A stretch of DNA of 31,125 nucleotides from DASSBQ01 sp035250505 (GCA_035250505.1 DATFFC010000115.1:1-31125), one strand, 5' to 3'. Shown: positions 7,453-15,934, counted from the first letter of the stretch. Numbers and translations: made by a program. Notes: generated by a model from the letters alone, not told the origin.

Positions 7453-7707
7453 ATGGCACATCTACCGGCCAGTAAAACACGTGAAGGATTTGCCGATACC
7501 GTCAACCGCGTGGCATTTGGCAAAGAGCGAGTGATATTGCGACGGCGTGGGAAAGAAGTCGCTGCCGTAGTGCCCATCGCCGACTTGCGATTGCTGGAAG
7601 ATCTGGAGGATCGCATTGACCTGGTCGACGCGCGCGCCGCTTTGGCGGAGACGAATAAGAAAGGGGCGAAGCCTCTGGATGGAATCCTGAAGGAACTCGG
7701 TCTCTAG
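7453..7707 (+). CDS. type II toxin-antitoxin system antitoxin, Phd/YefM family
   Basis: This is an 84-residue antitoxin. The N-terminal DNA-binding fold of the Phd/YefM family is visible as PASKTREGFADTVNRVAFGKERVILRRRGKEVAAVVPIADLRLLE (residues 5-50). The C-terminal part (50-84), which in this family wraps around and neutralises the toxin, is charged and helical. The ribosome binding site AGGAGA lies before ATG 7453, and an operator-like repeat overlaps the promoter. The frame is intact, but the toxin gene that should follow is reduced to a remnant (7717-7785). The antitoxin is therefore an orphan that may now act only as a repressor or protect against a related toxin elsewhere. Confidence 0.88.
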   Translation: MAHLPASKTREGFADTVNRVAFGKERVILRRRGKEVAAVVPIADLRLLEDLEDRIDLVDARAALAETNKKGAKPLDGILKELGL

Positions 7708-7716
7708 ACCATTCCA

Positions 7717-7785
7717 ATGGCCTATTCGATTCTGCTTGCCCCTCCTGCCGAGCGGATCGGCGACCGGAAAGACATTTACCGATAA
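7717..7785 (+). pseudogene. RelE/ParE toxin remnant with internal deletion
   Basis: ATG 7717 opens a 22-codon frame ending at TAA 7783-7785. Its first 13 residues, MAYSILLAPPAER, are the typical start of RelE/ParE-type toxins that pair with this antitoxin type. Its last nine, IGDRKDIYR, match the usual C-terminal strand of the same family (V/I-G-H/D-R-K-D/E-I/V-Y-R). The roughly 60 residues between, including the ribonuclease core, are missing, and the junction is in frame. The position, 9 bases after the antitoxin stop, is where the toxin gene belongs. The product cannot be an active toxin. Confidence 0.75.
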
Positions 7786-8017
7786 CCTTGGCAGTTTGCC
7801 TCGCTAAATTCGCCCGCTACCATTGAAGAAATAGATCACCTCCGGTCGGAAATGTAGGAATGCCAAATTGGTATGGCTCAGTAACCTTGCGTTTGTCTTA
7901 CGGAGAGAAAACTCCTCATGGACCTGCAGCTCTCCTGCAAGATTACTTTGGTCACTGCATCGATGATCACGCGCGAGCTATGAAGACTAGGAAAGAGGGA
8001 GGAGAAAAGGCAGGGAC

Positions 8018-9874
8018 ATGTCACAGACGATGAGTGGTGGGTGGCTCGATCGCCCGGTAGACGAGAAACGGGATCATATTTTAGGTCCATCTGATGCCCG
8101 GATTACGCTTGTCGAGTATGGCAGTTATGCGTGCTCATATTGCAGGTCGGCCAACGAGACCATTGCGGCGGTCCGCGATCGATTCGGCGACCGGATGCGC
8201 TACGTCTTTCGACAACGTCCGCTGACCAACAATGACCTCGCCCGCCGCGCCGCAGAACTCGTCGAACGAGCCGATACCGGCCAATTCTGGCAGGCCCATA
8301 TTGCCCTGATGACCCGGTCCGATGCGTTGCGCGAAGAAGACCTCGTTGCCGTCGCCGCTGACCTGGGACTCGATGAAAAAGGCGCCCAAGACGCCGAGAA
8401 GGTCCGCCGCGCAAAGGAGCGAGTCGAAGCCGACGAAACAAGCGCCAAGGCCAGCGGGGCACAGGTCGTTCCCACCTTCTTCATCAATGGTCGGCGCTAC
8501 GACGGCCCATGGGACGAAGGCTCGCTATCCGACGCGATGCTCGGAACGTTGGGGCATCGCGTTCGTGCGGCAGCGCTCGACTTCGTCAGTTGGGGACCGT
8601 CGGCCGGTGTACTCTTGCTCCTCACGACGGTGTCGGCGCTCGCGCTCACGAATTCAACCTTGGGACCGGCGTTCGAGGCGTTTTGGGAACAAGCCGTCGG
8701 CTTCACGTTCGGCAACGTCGCCTTTCGGTTGTCGCTGCGTCATTGGATCAATGACGGACTCTTGACCATTTTCTTCCTCGTGGTGGGTCTCGAGATCAAA
8801 CGCGAATTTACGGTCGGCCATCTGGCGACCTGGCAATCAGCGGCCTTGCCGATCGCCGCGGCGATCGGCGGCATGGTAGTCCCCGCCCTGCTGTATCTCT
8901 CGATCGTCCGACAGGGTCCGTGGTCCCTGGGATGGGGTGTGCCGATGGCCACCGATACCGCGTTCGCGATCGCACTGATCGTCATGATGGGCAATCGCGT
9001 CCCGGTCGAACTACGAGTCTTTCTCACCGCCGCCGCGATCGTCGACGATATCGGCGCGATTCTCGTGGTGGCGGGGTTTTATTCAGACGACCTCCAGTTG
9101 GGTTATCTCGCCATCAGCGCTGCGATTGTCGCCGGGTTGGCATTTCTCAATCAGTCACGAGTCTATCGTGTGCTGCCATACGTGGTGCTTGGAGTCCTGC
9201 TATGGATTTCCGTGCATGCCAGCGGTCTGCATGCCACGTTGGCCGGCGTGCTGCTCGCCTTATTCATTCCCACGCGCCCACCGCCGAATGTGCAGACATT
9301 GATGACACAAGCCGACGTGATTCTGGCTTCCGAAACACACCATGCCGGCGAGGTGCTTCGACACGGACCTTCCCTACCGGTCTTGCGTGCACTCGATGAG
9401 ATCTACGAACGTTTGGAGTCTCCGGCCGATCGGTTGTTGCGCCATGCCGGCTCACGATCGAGCTATCTAGTACTGCCGCTGTTTGCCTTGGCGAACGCCG
9501 GAGTGGCGGTCACCACCGAGGCATGGAGCGGCCACCAGGTATTACTGCTCGCCATCATAGCCGGGTTGGTTCTTGGCAAGCCGGTGGGATTGGTCGTGGC
9601 CTCGGCGCTGGCCGTCTGGATGCGCCTGGGAGCCAAGCCCGATGCCTATTCCTGGCGTCATCTGACCGGAGCGGGTGCGTTGGCCGGGATCGGCTTTTAC
9701 CATGTCGCTCTTCATCGCCGGACAAGCGTTTCCGACATCGGCCGATTTCGCCGCTGCGAAGATCGCCGTATTCGCAGCCTCGGCTTTGTCCGCGCTCATC
9801 GGCGTCGCAATACTTTGGGGAGCGCCACGCGACGTAAGCGACTAAGAGAGATCGGACAGAGGACGGAGACGTAG
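8018..9874 (+). CDS. nhaA: Na+/H+ antiporter NhaA with N-terminal DsbA-like domain (frameshifted 3' end)
   Basis: This is a fusion protein. Residues 15-185 are a DsbA/thioredoxin-fold domain with CSYC at 39-42 and the cis-proline loop VVPTFFING. Residues 190-600 are NhaA, the inner-membrane antiporter exporting Na+ for H+, with FFLVVGLEIKREF, MATDTAFAIALI, the ion-binding AAAIVDDIGAILV aspartate pair and LANAGV. Near the end the frame changes. GIGF should continue TMSLFIAGQAFP, but a run of four T (9695-9698) instead of three diverts it to HVALHRRTSV. Without the extra T the protein would end at TAA 9843-9845 after 608 residues, with a normal last helix. As given, the frame runs to 9874 with a basic, non-helical tail. 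This may be a sequencing error or a real mutation. ATG 8018 follows AGGG and GGAGGAG. Confidence 0.9.
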   Translation: MSQTMSGGWLDRPVDEKRDHILGPSDARITLVEYGSYACSYCRSANETIAAVRDRFGDRMRYVFRQRPLTNNDLARRAAELVERADTGQFWQAHIALMTRSDALREEDLVAVAADLGLDEKGAQDAEKVRRAKERVEADETSAKASGAQVVPTFFINGRRYDGPWDEGSLSDAMLGTLGHRVRAAALDFVSWGPSAGVLLLLTTVSALALTNSTLGPAFEAFWEQAVGFTFGNVAFRLSLRHWINDGLLTIFFLVVGLEIKREFTVGHLATWQSAALPIAAAIGGMVVPALLYLSIVRQGPWSLGWGVPMATDTAFAIALIVMMGNRVPVELRVFLTAAAIVDDIGAILVVAGFYSDDLQLGYLAISAAIVAGLAFLNQSRVYRVLPYVVLGVLLWISVHASGLHATLAGVLLALFIPTRPPPNVQTLMTQADVILASETHHAGEVLRHGPSLPVLRALDEIYERLESPADRLLRHAGSRSSYLVLPLFALANAGVAVTTEAWSGHQVLLLAIIAGLVLGKPVGLVVASALAVWMRLGAKPDAYSWRHLTGAGALAGIGFYHVALHRRTSVSDIGRFRRCEDRRIRSLGFVRAHRRRNTLGSATRRKRLREIGQRTET

Positions 9875-9906
9875 TCTCTCGGCAGCGAGAACGTCAAAGG
9901 AGTTCA

Positions 9907-10443
9907 ATGGATATTCTCTCCCATGGTCTGTGGGGCGCGCTTGCCTTCGGGCGCAAGAGTCGAGCAAGTTTTTGGCTGGCCTTCATGATCGGGCTTGCGC
10001 CGGATCTGTTCTCATTCGGAATTCTGTGGGTGGCTGCCACACTCGGCCTCTCTGAAAAACCCGACTTCAGTCACGGCACCCCGCCGGAATCGACCATCCC
10101 GCTGTATGTCCATCATCTCTACAATGTGACCCACAGTTTTATCGTCTTTCTTGTCGTGTTGATGCTGACGTGGTTCCTACTCAAGCGGCCGCTGTGGGAA
10201 CTGTCCGCTTGGGGACTTCATGTCCTCGTCGACATCCCGACCCATTCGTTTGCTTTCTTCCCGACGCCGTTCTTGTGGCCGCTTTCCGACTGGAAGTTCA
10301 ACGGCTGGCAATGGATGAGGCCTGCCATACTCGGACCCAATTATCTCCTGCTGTCGCTGCTCTATGCATGGTTCCTTGCACAGGCGTGGAGAAGAGACCA
10401 AAAGGCTGTTGCAAACCTAGGCCATAGACCGGGCCCCCCATAA
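9907..10443 (+). CDS. DUF457-like membrane protein, putative metal-dependent hydrolase
   Basis: This 178-residue integral membrane protein starts MDILSHGLWGALAFG. Histidines and acids sit at helix ends (SHG, GLAPD, HHLYNVTHS, HVLVDIPTHS, WPLSDW), the pattern of the DUF457/YdjM group of membrane-bound metal-dependent hydrolases. The reaction is unknown, and phospholipid or polyprenyl substrates are only guesses. About four or five membrane segments are visible (16-42, 75-92, 97-110, 141-160). The ribosome binding site AAAGGAG lies just before ATG 9907. The gene lies 33 to 61 bases behind nhaA, depending on which end of that frame is real, and could be co-transcribed with it. Confidence 0.75.
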   Translation: MDILSHGLWGALAFGRKSRASFWLAFMIGLAPDLFSFGILWVAATLGLSEKPDFSHGTPPESTIPLYVHHLYNVTHSFIVFLVVLMLTWFLLKRPLWELSAWGLHVLVDIPTHSFAFFPTPFLWPLSDWKFNGWQWMRPAILGPNYLLLSLLYAWFLAQAWRRDQKAVANLGHRPGPP

Positions 10444-10505
10444 CCGGATAGGATGGCGCGGCAGTCGAGGTCATATGGTCCCGTTGCTCATCAACGCGCT
10501 GTGAC

Positions 10506-11012
10506 ATGACCACGGCGAAAGACATTATCGACATCCTCGGTCTCAAACTCCACCCGACTTGCGGATTCGTCGCCGAAACGTACCGCAGTCGGCAGCAGAT
10601 CCCTCAGCAGGCCTTGCCCACCGTCTATGATGGAAGCCGCCCGTTCGGTTCTGTGCTGTATTTTATGGTCACATCGGACGTCCAGATTCGCCTCCACCGG
10701 ATCCGTTCCGACCAGATGTATCACCATTATCTGGGAGAGCCTCTGGAGGTATTGTTGCTCTACCCGGATGGAACCGGTGGAATTGCGGTGATCGGCCCCG
10801 ATCTAGCCGCCGGGATGCGGCCGCAATTATTGATTCCCGGAGGGACCTTCCATATTTCTCGCCTGCGCCCCGGCGGCTCATTCGCACTGCTCGGCACCAC
10901 GGAGTGGCCGGCCTTTGAATCTCCTGATCTCGAACTGGGTGATCCGGCCAAGTTGATGGCAGACTATCCTGCCTTGCGACAGGAGATCGAACATTTCTCA
11001 AGCAATCGATAA
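10506..11012 (+). CDS. cupin domain protein, DUF985 family
   Basis: This is a 168-residue protein of the DUF985 (cupin_5) family. Diagnostic blocks are LKLHPTCGFVAETYRS at the start, SVLYFMVTSDVQIRLHRIRSDQMYHHYLGEPLEVLLLYPDG in the middle (written here by its features: a paired-strand core with the HR..SD...H.Y.G motif, about 58-98), and the turn PGGTFHISRLRPGGSFALLG near 118-138. Family structures show a jelly-roll barrel, and the natural ligand is not known. The start ATG 10506 has no strong ribosome binding site, but the N-terminus fits the family. It lies 60 bases after the DUF457-like gene on the same strand and converges with the methyltransferase gene. Confidence 0.85.
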   Translation: MTTAKDIIDILGLKLHPTCGFVAETYRSRQQIPQQALPTVYDGSRPFGSVLYFMVTSDVQIRLHRIRSDQMYHHYLGEPLEVLLLYPDGTGGIAVIGPDLAAGMRPQLLIPGGTFHISRLRPGGSFALLGTTEWPAFESPDLELGDPAKLMADYPALRQEIEHFSSNR

Positions 11013-11031
11013 GATAAACGTCAAGGGGCAT

Positions 11032-11853
11032 TCAGGCCCGAATGCCGATGACTTCCAAGTACTCCCCGAAGACCGTAGTGGCGTCTCTCCCCGCTCGATT
11101 GTGAGCAGACCAGAGCGCTTCGAGTTCCCGGCCAAGGCTTGCCTTCCCGTCCGCGTCGAGGGACGCAAATGCCTGATTGGTGGGTCCGTAGTTGACACGG
11201 AAGAATTCCACCACCTCCGCCGGAGGAAATGGATAACTGAACGTGTATTGGCGCCTGACCAAGGTAAGGTCGGACAGCCCTGCACCGAGCCTTTCACGGA
11301 CCGTCGTTTCGTCACCCCAGAGCACCGGCGAGGGCATGCCGGACGGGGCAATGAATTTGGATATGGTCTTGAACATTTGACCGATGAACCCCTGTGGAGT
11401 CCAATTGGCCATGGCGATGGTCCCTCCCCGCTTGCATACGCGCAGCAGTTCCTTGGCAACCAGGTTGGGCCGGGGGGCGAACATCGCTCCGATCAAGCTC
11501 ACCACGACGTCGACGCTCGCATCCTCAAAGGGAAGCGCTTCCGCATCCGCTTCTTTGAAACTGGCCCGCAGGCCCTCTTCTTGAGCGCGCACCCGCGCCC
11601 GCTCTATTGAATTAGTAGCAATATCCACCCCGATCACCTCCAGACCGTCCTTCGCGGCCATGAGGGCCAGCTGGCCTGAGCCACACCCCACATCCAGCAC
11701 CCGGCTTCCTGGAGCGATCCGAAGCCGGTCATAGAACTCTCGTGCGCCGCTTTCGAGGTATCGCGAAAATCGATCGTAATCCCCGGACATCCAGGTCGTC
11801 TTCAGGCGTGTCTTGAGATTTTCCACTTCGGGTGAGAGTGTGCTCGTCCCCAT
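11032..11853 (-). CDS. class I SAM-dependent methyltransferase
   Basis: This 273-residue methyltransferase has the Rossmann motif I RVLDVGCGSGQLAL (51-64), the acidic loop end EVIGVDIA, motif II-like EADAEALPFEDASVDVVVSL (about 101-120) and post-II VCKRGGTIAMANWTPQGFIG. This is the UbiE/Coq5-like small-molecule branch (Methyltransf_11). The acceptor is unknown. The start at 11853 is chosen because AGGAGG stands 9 bases upstream. The frame is open to 11925, but that part lacks a ribosome binding site. It is divergent from the cupin-AraC regulator gene (12032), which is the natural candidate to control it. The two share about 180 bases of promoter DNA. Confidence 0.88.
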   Translation of the reverse strand: MGTSTLSPEVENLKTRLKTTWMSGDYDRFSRYLESGAREFYDRLRIAPGSRVLDVGCGSGQLALMAAKDGLEVIGVDIATNSIERARVRAQEEGLRASFKEADAEALPFEDASVDVVVSLIGAMFAPRPNLVAKELLRVCKRGGTIAMANWTPQGFIGQMFKTISKFIAPSGMPSPVLWGDETTVRERLGAGLSDLTLVRRQYTFSYPFPPAEVVEFFRVNYGPTNQAFASLDADGKASLGRELEALWSAHNRAGRDATTVFGEYLEVIGIRA

Positions 11854-12031
11854 GGCAGTCGTCCTCCTATTTGTGGTTTGCCTGATCTCGGCATCGCCGG
11901 AATGACATGCCGCACTATAGGACAATTCCCTGAGGATGTCTTATCCGGGAGTCTGGTTCTCTTATCAGGAGCATGCTAAGCTGCACGCCCATTTATCCGA
12001 GCGTCCCGCCGTCTTAGCAGGAGCTCCACCC

Positions 12032-13066
12032 ATGGCAAGCCGAGCCACGATGGACGTGCTGTCTGAGGTTCTGAAGACCGTGAAACTCGACGGCGCTGTG
12101 TTTTTCAACGGAGAGTTCTCTGCGCCCTGGTGCGTTCGAGAACCGGATGCCCGCACCATGGCCACATATCTGTCCGCCCATTCCCGACACGTAATCATTT
12201 TTCATCTCCTGGCCGAAGGACGCGGCCATGCCCGCATTGAGCAAGACGGTCGCCCGGTCCCTCTCATGGCCGGGGACATCGTGATGTTTCCGCACGGCGA
12301 CGCGCACGTCATGGGAAACGGCCGTCCTGTGAAGCCGATCGACGGCACCAAGCACCTTCAGCAAGTCCTCGCTGAAGGACGGATGCTGACCCAATGCGGC
12401 GGCGGCGGAGAACTCACCAAATTGATCTGCGGGTATCTGACCTGCGACCCGCAACTCAGCCGGGTCTTTCTCGGCGGCTTGCCCTCCGTTCTGAAGGTCC
12501 ACATCCGCGACGATGAGTCGGGCCAATGGTTGGAAAACTCCATCCGGCATTCGGTGGCTCATGCGGATGCGTCCCGACCCGGTGACGCAGCTGTACTCGC
12601 CAAGCTATCCGAAGTCTTGTTTGCCGAAACTCTGCGGCGCTACGTTGCGCAGTTGCCGCAAGAACAAACCGGCTGGCTGGCCGGCGTCCGCGATCCGGAA
12701 GTCGGAACGGCCTTGGCCCTGTTGCATCGTAAACCGACCCACCCGTGGACTATTGCCGCACTTGCGACCGAAGTCGGTATTTCCCGTTCCGTATTGGCTG
12801 AGCGTTTTCGACGGTATCTGTCGGAAGCCCCGATCGCTTACCTGACACGCTGGCGGCTGCAGCTCGGCGCCCAAATGCTGACCTCCACGAGCCATAGCGT
12901 GGCAGAGATCGCATCCGAGGTCGGCTACGAGTCGGAACCGTCTTTTAATCGTGCGTTCAAGCGGGAGTTCGGTCTTCCGCCCGCCCGATTCCGCAGCCGC
13001 TCAAAATCGATCGACAGCCGATCTGCCCATCCCGCACCGACAATCGGCCGCGCTGCCGACCGGTGA
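12032..13066 (+). CDS. AraC family transcriptional regulator with N-terminal cupin domain
   Basis: This is a 344-residue regulator. The first half is a cupin_6-type ligand-sensing domain (about 8-170, with HVIIFHLLAEGRGHARIEQD and LMAGDIVMFPHGDAHVMG). The second half carries two helix-turn-helix motifs of the AraC/XylS type. These are TIAALATEVGISRSVLAERFRRY near 245-267 and SVAEIASEVGYESEPSFNRAFKREFGLPPARFR near 293-325. ATG 12032 is preferred because AGGAG lies 8 bases before it. An earlier ATG at 11936 has no usable site. It probably activates or represses the divergent methyltransferase gene in response to a small molecule. The C-terminal tail after 328 is low-complexity and dispensable-looking. 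Confidence 0.88.
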   Translation: MASRATMDVLSEVLKTVKLDGAVFFNGEFSAPWCVREPDARTMATYLSAHSRHVIIFHLLAEGRGHARIEQDGRPVPLMAGDIVMFPHGDAHVMGNGRPVKPIDGTKHLQQVLAEGRMLTQCGGGGELTKLICGYLTCDPQLSRVFLGGLPSVLKVHIRDDESGQWLENSIRHSVAHADASRPGDAAVLAKLSEVLFAETLRRYVAQLPQEQTGWLAGVRDPEVGTALALLHRKPTHPWTIAALATEVGISRSVLAERFRRYLSEAPIAYLTRWRLQLGAQMLTSTSHSVAEIASEVGYESEPSFNRAFKREFGLPPARFRSRSKSIDSRSAHPAPTIGRAADR

Positions 13067-13176
13067 CTCTGCGATCTTGACTCATCGCGCCTTGCCGCAT
13101 AGTGTTTGTATTTATCGACACTGCGCTCACCCGATCAGAACCATCGATCGTCACATTGGAGAAGGAGGCAAGACCT

Positions 13177-13338
13177 ATGCGATTCGTCAAAGTGAAGGAT
13201 GAGGAACGCGCGGGCGACCGAGAAGCACACTTTGGAGGAGGATCGGTGCACCTCTATTTCGAGCGTAGTTCCTCTGCGCAGGATGATATGACGTTCACGG
13301 GTGAGAAGGCCCAGAAACTCTGGGCGGCGATGGGCTAA
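13177..13338 (+). CDS. small hypothetical protein coupled to an AlkB-family gene
   Basis: This 53-residue protein begins MRFVKVKDEERAGDREAH and ends FTGEKAQKLWAAMG. No family is recognised. The pattern suggests two or three strands with a short C-terminal helix. ATG 13177 has a strong GGAGG ribosome binding site, whereas the longer frame from 13102 has none. Its stop TAA shares one base with the ATG of the following dioxygenase gene (TAATG at 13336-13340), so the pair is translationally coupled. That makes a shared role, such as in repair of alkylation damage, plausible but unproven. Confidence 0.7.
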   Translation: MRFVKVKDEERAGDREAHFGGGSVHLYFERSSSAQDDMTFTGEKAQKLWAAMG

Positions 13339-13997
13339 TGGAGCAAGTGATACGATATGGCATGGCTCCCGCTGGGTCCACCGATCTGCCCTCAGGCTTT
13401 AGGTACATCCCCGACTTTCTCTCTGAGCCAGACGAGCGCGAGCTGATCCGTTTCATCGAAACCCTGTCCTTTGCCGAAATCCGGATGCACGGCGTGACGG
13501 CGAAGCGGCGTACCGTCCATTTCGGCTGGCTCTATGGCTACGAATCCTGGAAGATTGCGCCGGGCCCGCCGATTCCAGAAGCACTGCTGCCGCTGCGTGA
13601 GCGGGCAGCCCGACTCATCAACCAACCGGCGGACGCAATCGAAGAGGTCCTCGTTACAGACTATCCGCCTGGAGCGGGCATCGGGTGGCATCGCGATGCG
13701 CCCACGTTTGGGCCGGTGGTCGTGGGTATCTCTTTGCTCGGGACCGCGCGATTCCGGTTTCGACGAAAAACGGACAGCGGACTCGAAGTCGCCGAATCAT
13801 TCCTCAAACCACGCTCTGCTTACGTGTTGAGTGGCGCAGCAAGAGCACTCTGGCAACATTCGATTCCTGCGATGAAACAGCGCCGGTACTCCGTCACCTT
13901 CCGGACGCTTAAGAGGCCGCGCGGAGAGATTGATGCTCGCGCCATCGCCGATGGGATCCCGATACCGGCGAGAACTCAAGACTCCGATTGTAGATAG
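13338..13997 (+). CDS. AlkB-family 2-oxoglutarate/Fe(II)-dependent dioxygenase
   Basis: This is a 219-residue oxygenase of the AlkB family, enzymes that remove alkyl groups from DNA or RNA bases by oxidation using Fe(II) and 2-oxoglutarate. The iron ligands are visible as H118 and D120 in GIGWHRDAP and H174 in LWQHSIPA. The 2-oxoglutarate-binding arginines are in RRYSVTFR (R183 and R189). The N-terminal nucleotide-recognition lid includes RRTVHFGWLYGYES (58-70). It overlaps the preceding small gene by one base. The protein resembles the short ALKBH-like bacterial group as much as E. coli AlkB, so the true substrate (DNA, RNA or protein) is open. Confidence 0.9.
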   Translation: MEQVIRYGMAPAGSTDLPSGFRYIPDFLSEPDERELIRFIETLSFAEIRMHGVTAKRRTVHFGWLYGYESWKIAPGPPIPEALLPLRERAARLINQPADAIEEVLVTDYPPGAGIGWHRDAPTFGPVVVGISLLGTARFRFRRKTDSGLEVAESFLKPRSAYVLSGAARALWQHSIPAMKQRRYSVTFRTLKRPRGEIDARAIADGIPIPARTQDSDCR

Positions 13998-14047
13998 AAT
14001 GGACAGCGAGCGCCCGTACGAGCCCGGATGGTGAGATCGTTGCAAGG

Positions 14048-15385
14048 ATGAGCACCACTGACAATAGACCATCGACCGGCCCGCAGCCCGATCACGGGCC
14101 GCCGTCGCGGCGGCAGGTCGTCATCATCGGGGGCGGGTTCGGGGGCCTGACCGCCGCGCAGGCGCTGCGCCGTGCCGATGTAGATGTGGTCCTGATCGAC
14201 CGAACCAATCACCATCTGTTCCAGCCCCTGCTCTATCAAGTCGCCACCGCCGCCCTCTCGCCCGGTGATATCGCCTGGCCGCTGCGGACCGCCTTTCGTT
14301 CTCAACCGAACGTGCGCGTGGTGATGGAGGAGGTGGAATGGATCGATCGTTCCAGCCGTTCCGTAAGGTTACGGGATAGCCCGCCGATTCCGTTCGACGT
14401 CCTGATTGCCGCGCCCGGCGCCCGACATGCCTATTTTGGCCACGAGGAGTGGGAGTCCTACGCGCCTGGATTGAAGACGTTGGCTGACGGCGTGGACCTC
14501 TGCGAGCGGATGCTCCTGGCATTTGAACAGGCGGAGCGCCGCCGCAGCAGCACGCAATCACAGAATCCGCTGACGTTTGTCATCGTGGGAGGCGGGCCCA
14601 CGGGCGTTGAGGTCGCCGGCGCCCTGTCGGAGATCGGACGCAAAGCGATGCGTCCCGATTTTCCGCATCTGCAACTGCAAGACCTGCGCATTCTCCTCAT
14701 CGAAGCAGGAGAGCGCCTGCTTCCGGCCTTTGCACCCCGGCTATCGGCGCGAGCGCGGACCGACCTGGAACGCATGGGTGTGACCGTCATGCTCAACGCG
14801 AAGGTCCGCGACGTTCAGCCCGCCGGCGTGGTGGTGGGCGAGCAGTTCATCGAATCCTCTCAGATTATTTGGGCGGCAGGAAATCGCGCGTCCCCCATTT
14901 TGGATTCACTCAAAGTCGAACTCGATGGCTCCGGCCGAGTCAAAGTGAGGCCCGACCTGACGATCAAGGGTGAACCATGGATCTTCGTCATCGGCGATGG
15001 GGCCCATTGCGTAGGACCGGACGGGAAGCCGCTGCCCGGCCTTGCTCCGGTAGCGATGCAGCAAGGACGGTATGTGGGAAGCGTCATCGCACGCGGCTTG
15101 CTTCCGGAGCACCGCCGGCCGTTCGCCTATGCGGATCGCGGCATGCTGGCGACGATCGGCCGAGCCAAGGCCGTCGCTGAACTGCGGGCATTGCGCTTTG
15201 CCGGCCTCATCGCCTGGTTACTCTGGTGCCTGGTGCACATTTTCTTCTTGATCGGCGTCAGGAATCGGTTTCGCGTGATGTCGGAATGGATCTGGTACTA
15301 CATCACTTTCAAACCAGGCGCCAGGCTGATCTATGGGCGACCCCGGCAACATCTCGATCGCAAGGCCACCGGGGAATCAACGTGA
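14048..15385 (+). CDS. ndh: type II NADH dehydrogenase (NDH-2)
   Basis: This 445-residue flavoprotein feeds electrons from NADH to quinone at the inner face of the membrane without pumping protons. The FAD Rossmann motif VVIIGGGFGGLTAAQAL lies at 24-40, HHLFQPLLYQVATAALSPGD follows at 55-74, and the NADH-binding motif FVIVGGGPTGVEVAGALSEI at 177-196. The second FAD motif IFVIGDGAHC is near 313-322, with APVAMQQG after it. The C-terminus (about 385-430) holds WLLWCLVHIFFLIGVRNR, the amphipathic/hydrophobic anchor usual in NDH-2. An extra proline-rich N-terminal tail of about 20 residues precedes the fold. The gene begins about 50 bases after the AlkB-family gene. Confidence 0.93.
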   Translation: MSTTDNRPSTGPQPDHGPPSRRQVVIIGGGFGGLTAAQALRRADVDVVLIDRTNHHLFQPLLYQVATAALSPGDIAWPLRTAFRSQPNVRVVMEEVEWIDRSSRSVRLRDSPPIPFDVLIAAPGARHAYFGHEEWESYAPGLKTLADGVDLCERMLLAFEQAERRRSSTQSQNPLTFVIVGGGPTGVEVAGALSEIGRKAMRPDFPHLQLQDLRILLIEAGERLLPAFAPRLSARARTDLERMGVTVMLNAKVRDVQPAGVVVGEQFIESSQIIWAAGNRASPILDSLKVELDGSGRVKVRPDLTIKGEPWIFVIGDGAHCVGPDGKPLPGLAPVAMQQGRYVGSVIARGLLPEHRRPFAYADRGMLATIGRAKAVAELRALRFAGLIAWLLWCLVHIFFLIGVRNRFRVMSEWIWYYITFKPGARLIYGRPRQHLDRKATGEST

Positions 15386-15415
15386 CAGCCGACGAGAGAC
15401 AGGAGCGATTGAAGC

Positions 15416-15934
15416 TTAGAACCCCGGATCGAACCCGGGACGCAGGAATTGTTTCGGCAGGAATTGCTCGCCACCGGCGGTGCCTTTGAGCGCGTGGTAC
15501 GCTTGCACGACATAATACCGATAGCGGGTGATGGGATAGTTGGACAGCACGTGGCCGAACATTTCCGCCGCGAGTTGCGATTCCCCCACCATACGGGCCT
15601 GATAGCCCGCGAGCAGCGCGCATGACGCCGCCATCGCCTTGGGATCGACCGCCAACCGTGTCGGCCGATCAAGCACCAGTTGTTCCAGCTGGTCCGGTAT
15701 TAAAGGCGCTTTCTTGTCGTCTGTCAGCTTCTGAACCGTTTGGTCGAGATGCAAGGCGTCGACCTTCATTGCATGGGGATCCTGGCTCTTCTGACAGTGC
15801 CGATAGGTGTCCCAAAGTTCGCCGAAGGACGCTTCATGAGACGCCGGCTGGTCCGCCGACTTGTGTTGGCATCCACTGCCAATCACCAGTAAGAGACCCA
15901 TCAGACAGATTCGCAGACAGATTCGGACAAGCAT
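15416..15934 (-). CDS. putative lipoprotein of unknown function
   Basis: This 172-residue secreted protein has a lipoprotein-like signal peptide (MLVRICLRICLMGLLLVIGSGC, with the presumed acylated cysteine at 22). The mature part is helical and contains HLDQTVQKLTDDKKAP and a helix pair LAGYQARMVGESQLAAEMFGHVLSNYP that looks like a TPR-type repeat. No known family is recognised. The start at 15934 is chosen for the signal peptide and a GGGGATG stretch upstream. The frame is open to 15976. It converges on ndh with a gap of only 30 bases. Confidence 0.72.
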   Translation of the reverse strand: MLVRICLRICLMGLLLVIGSGCQHKSADQPASHEASFGELWDTYRHCQKSQDPHAMKVDALHLDQTVQKLTDDKKAPLIPDQLEQLVLDRPTRLAVDPKAMAASCALLAGYQARMVGESQLAAEMFGHVLSNYPITRYRYYVVQAYHALKGTAGGEQFLPKQFLRPGFDPGF

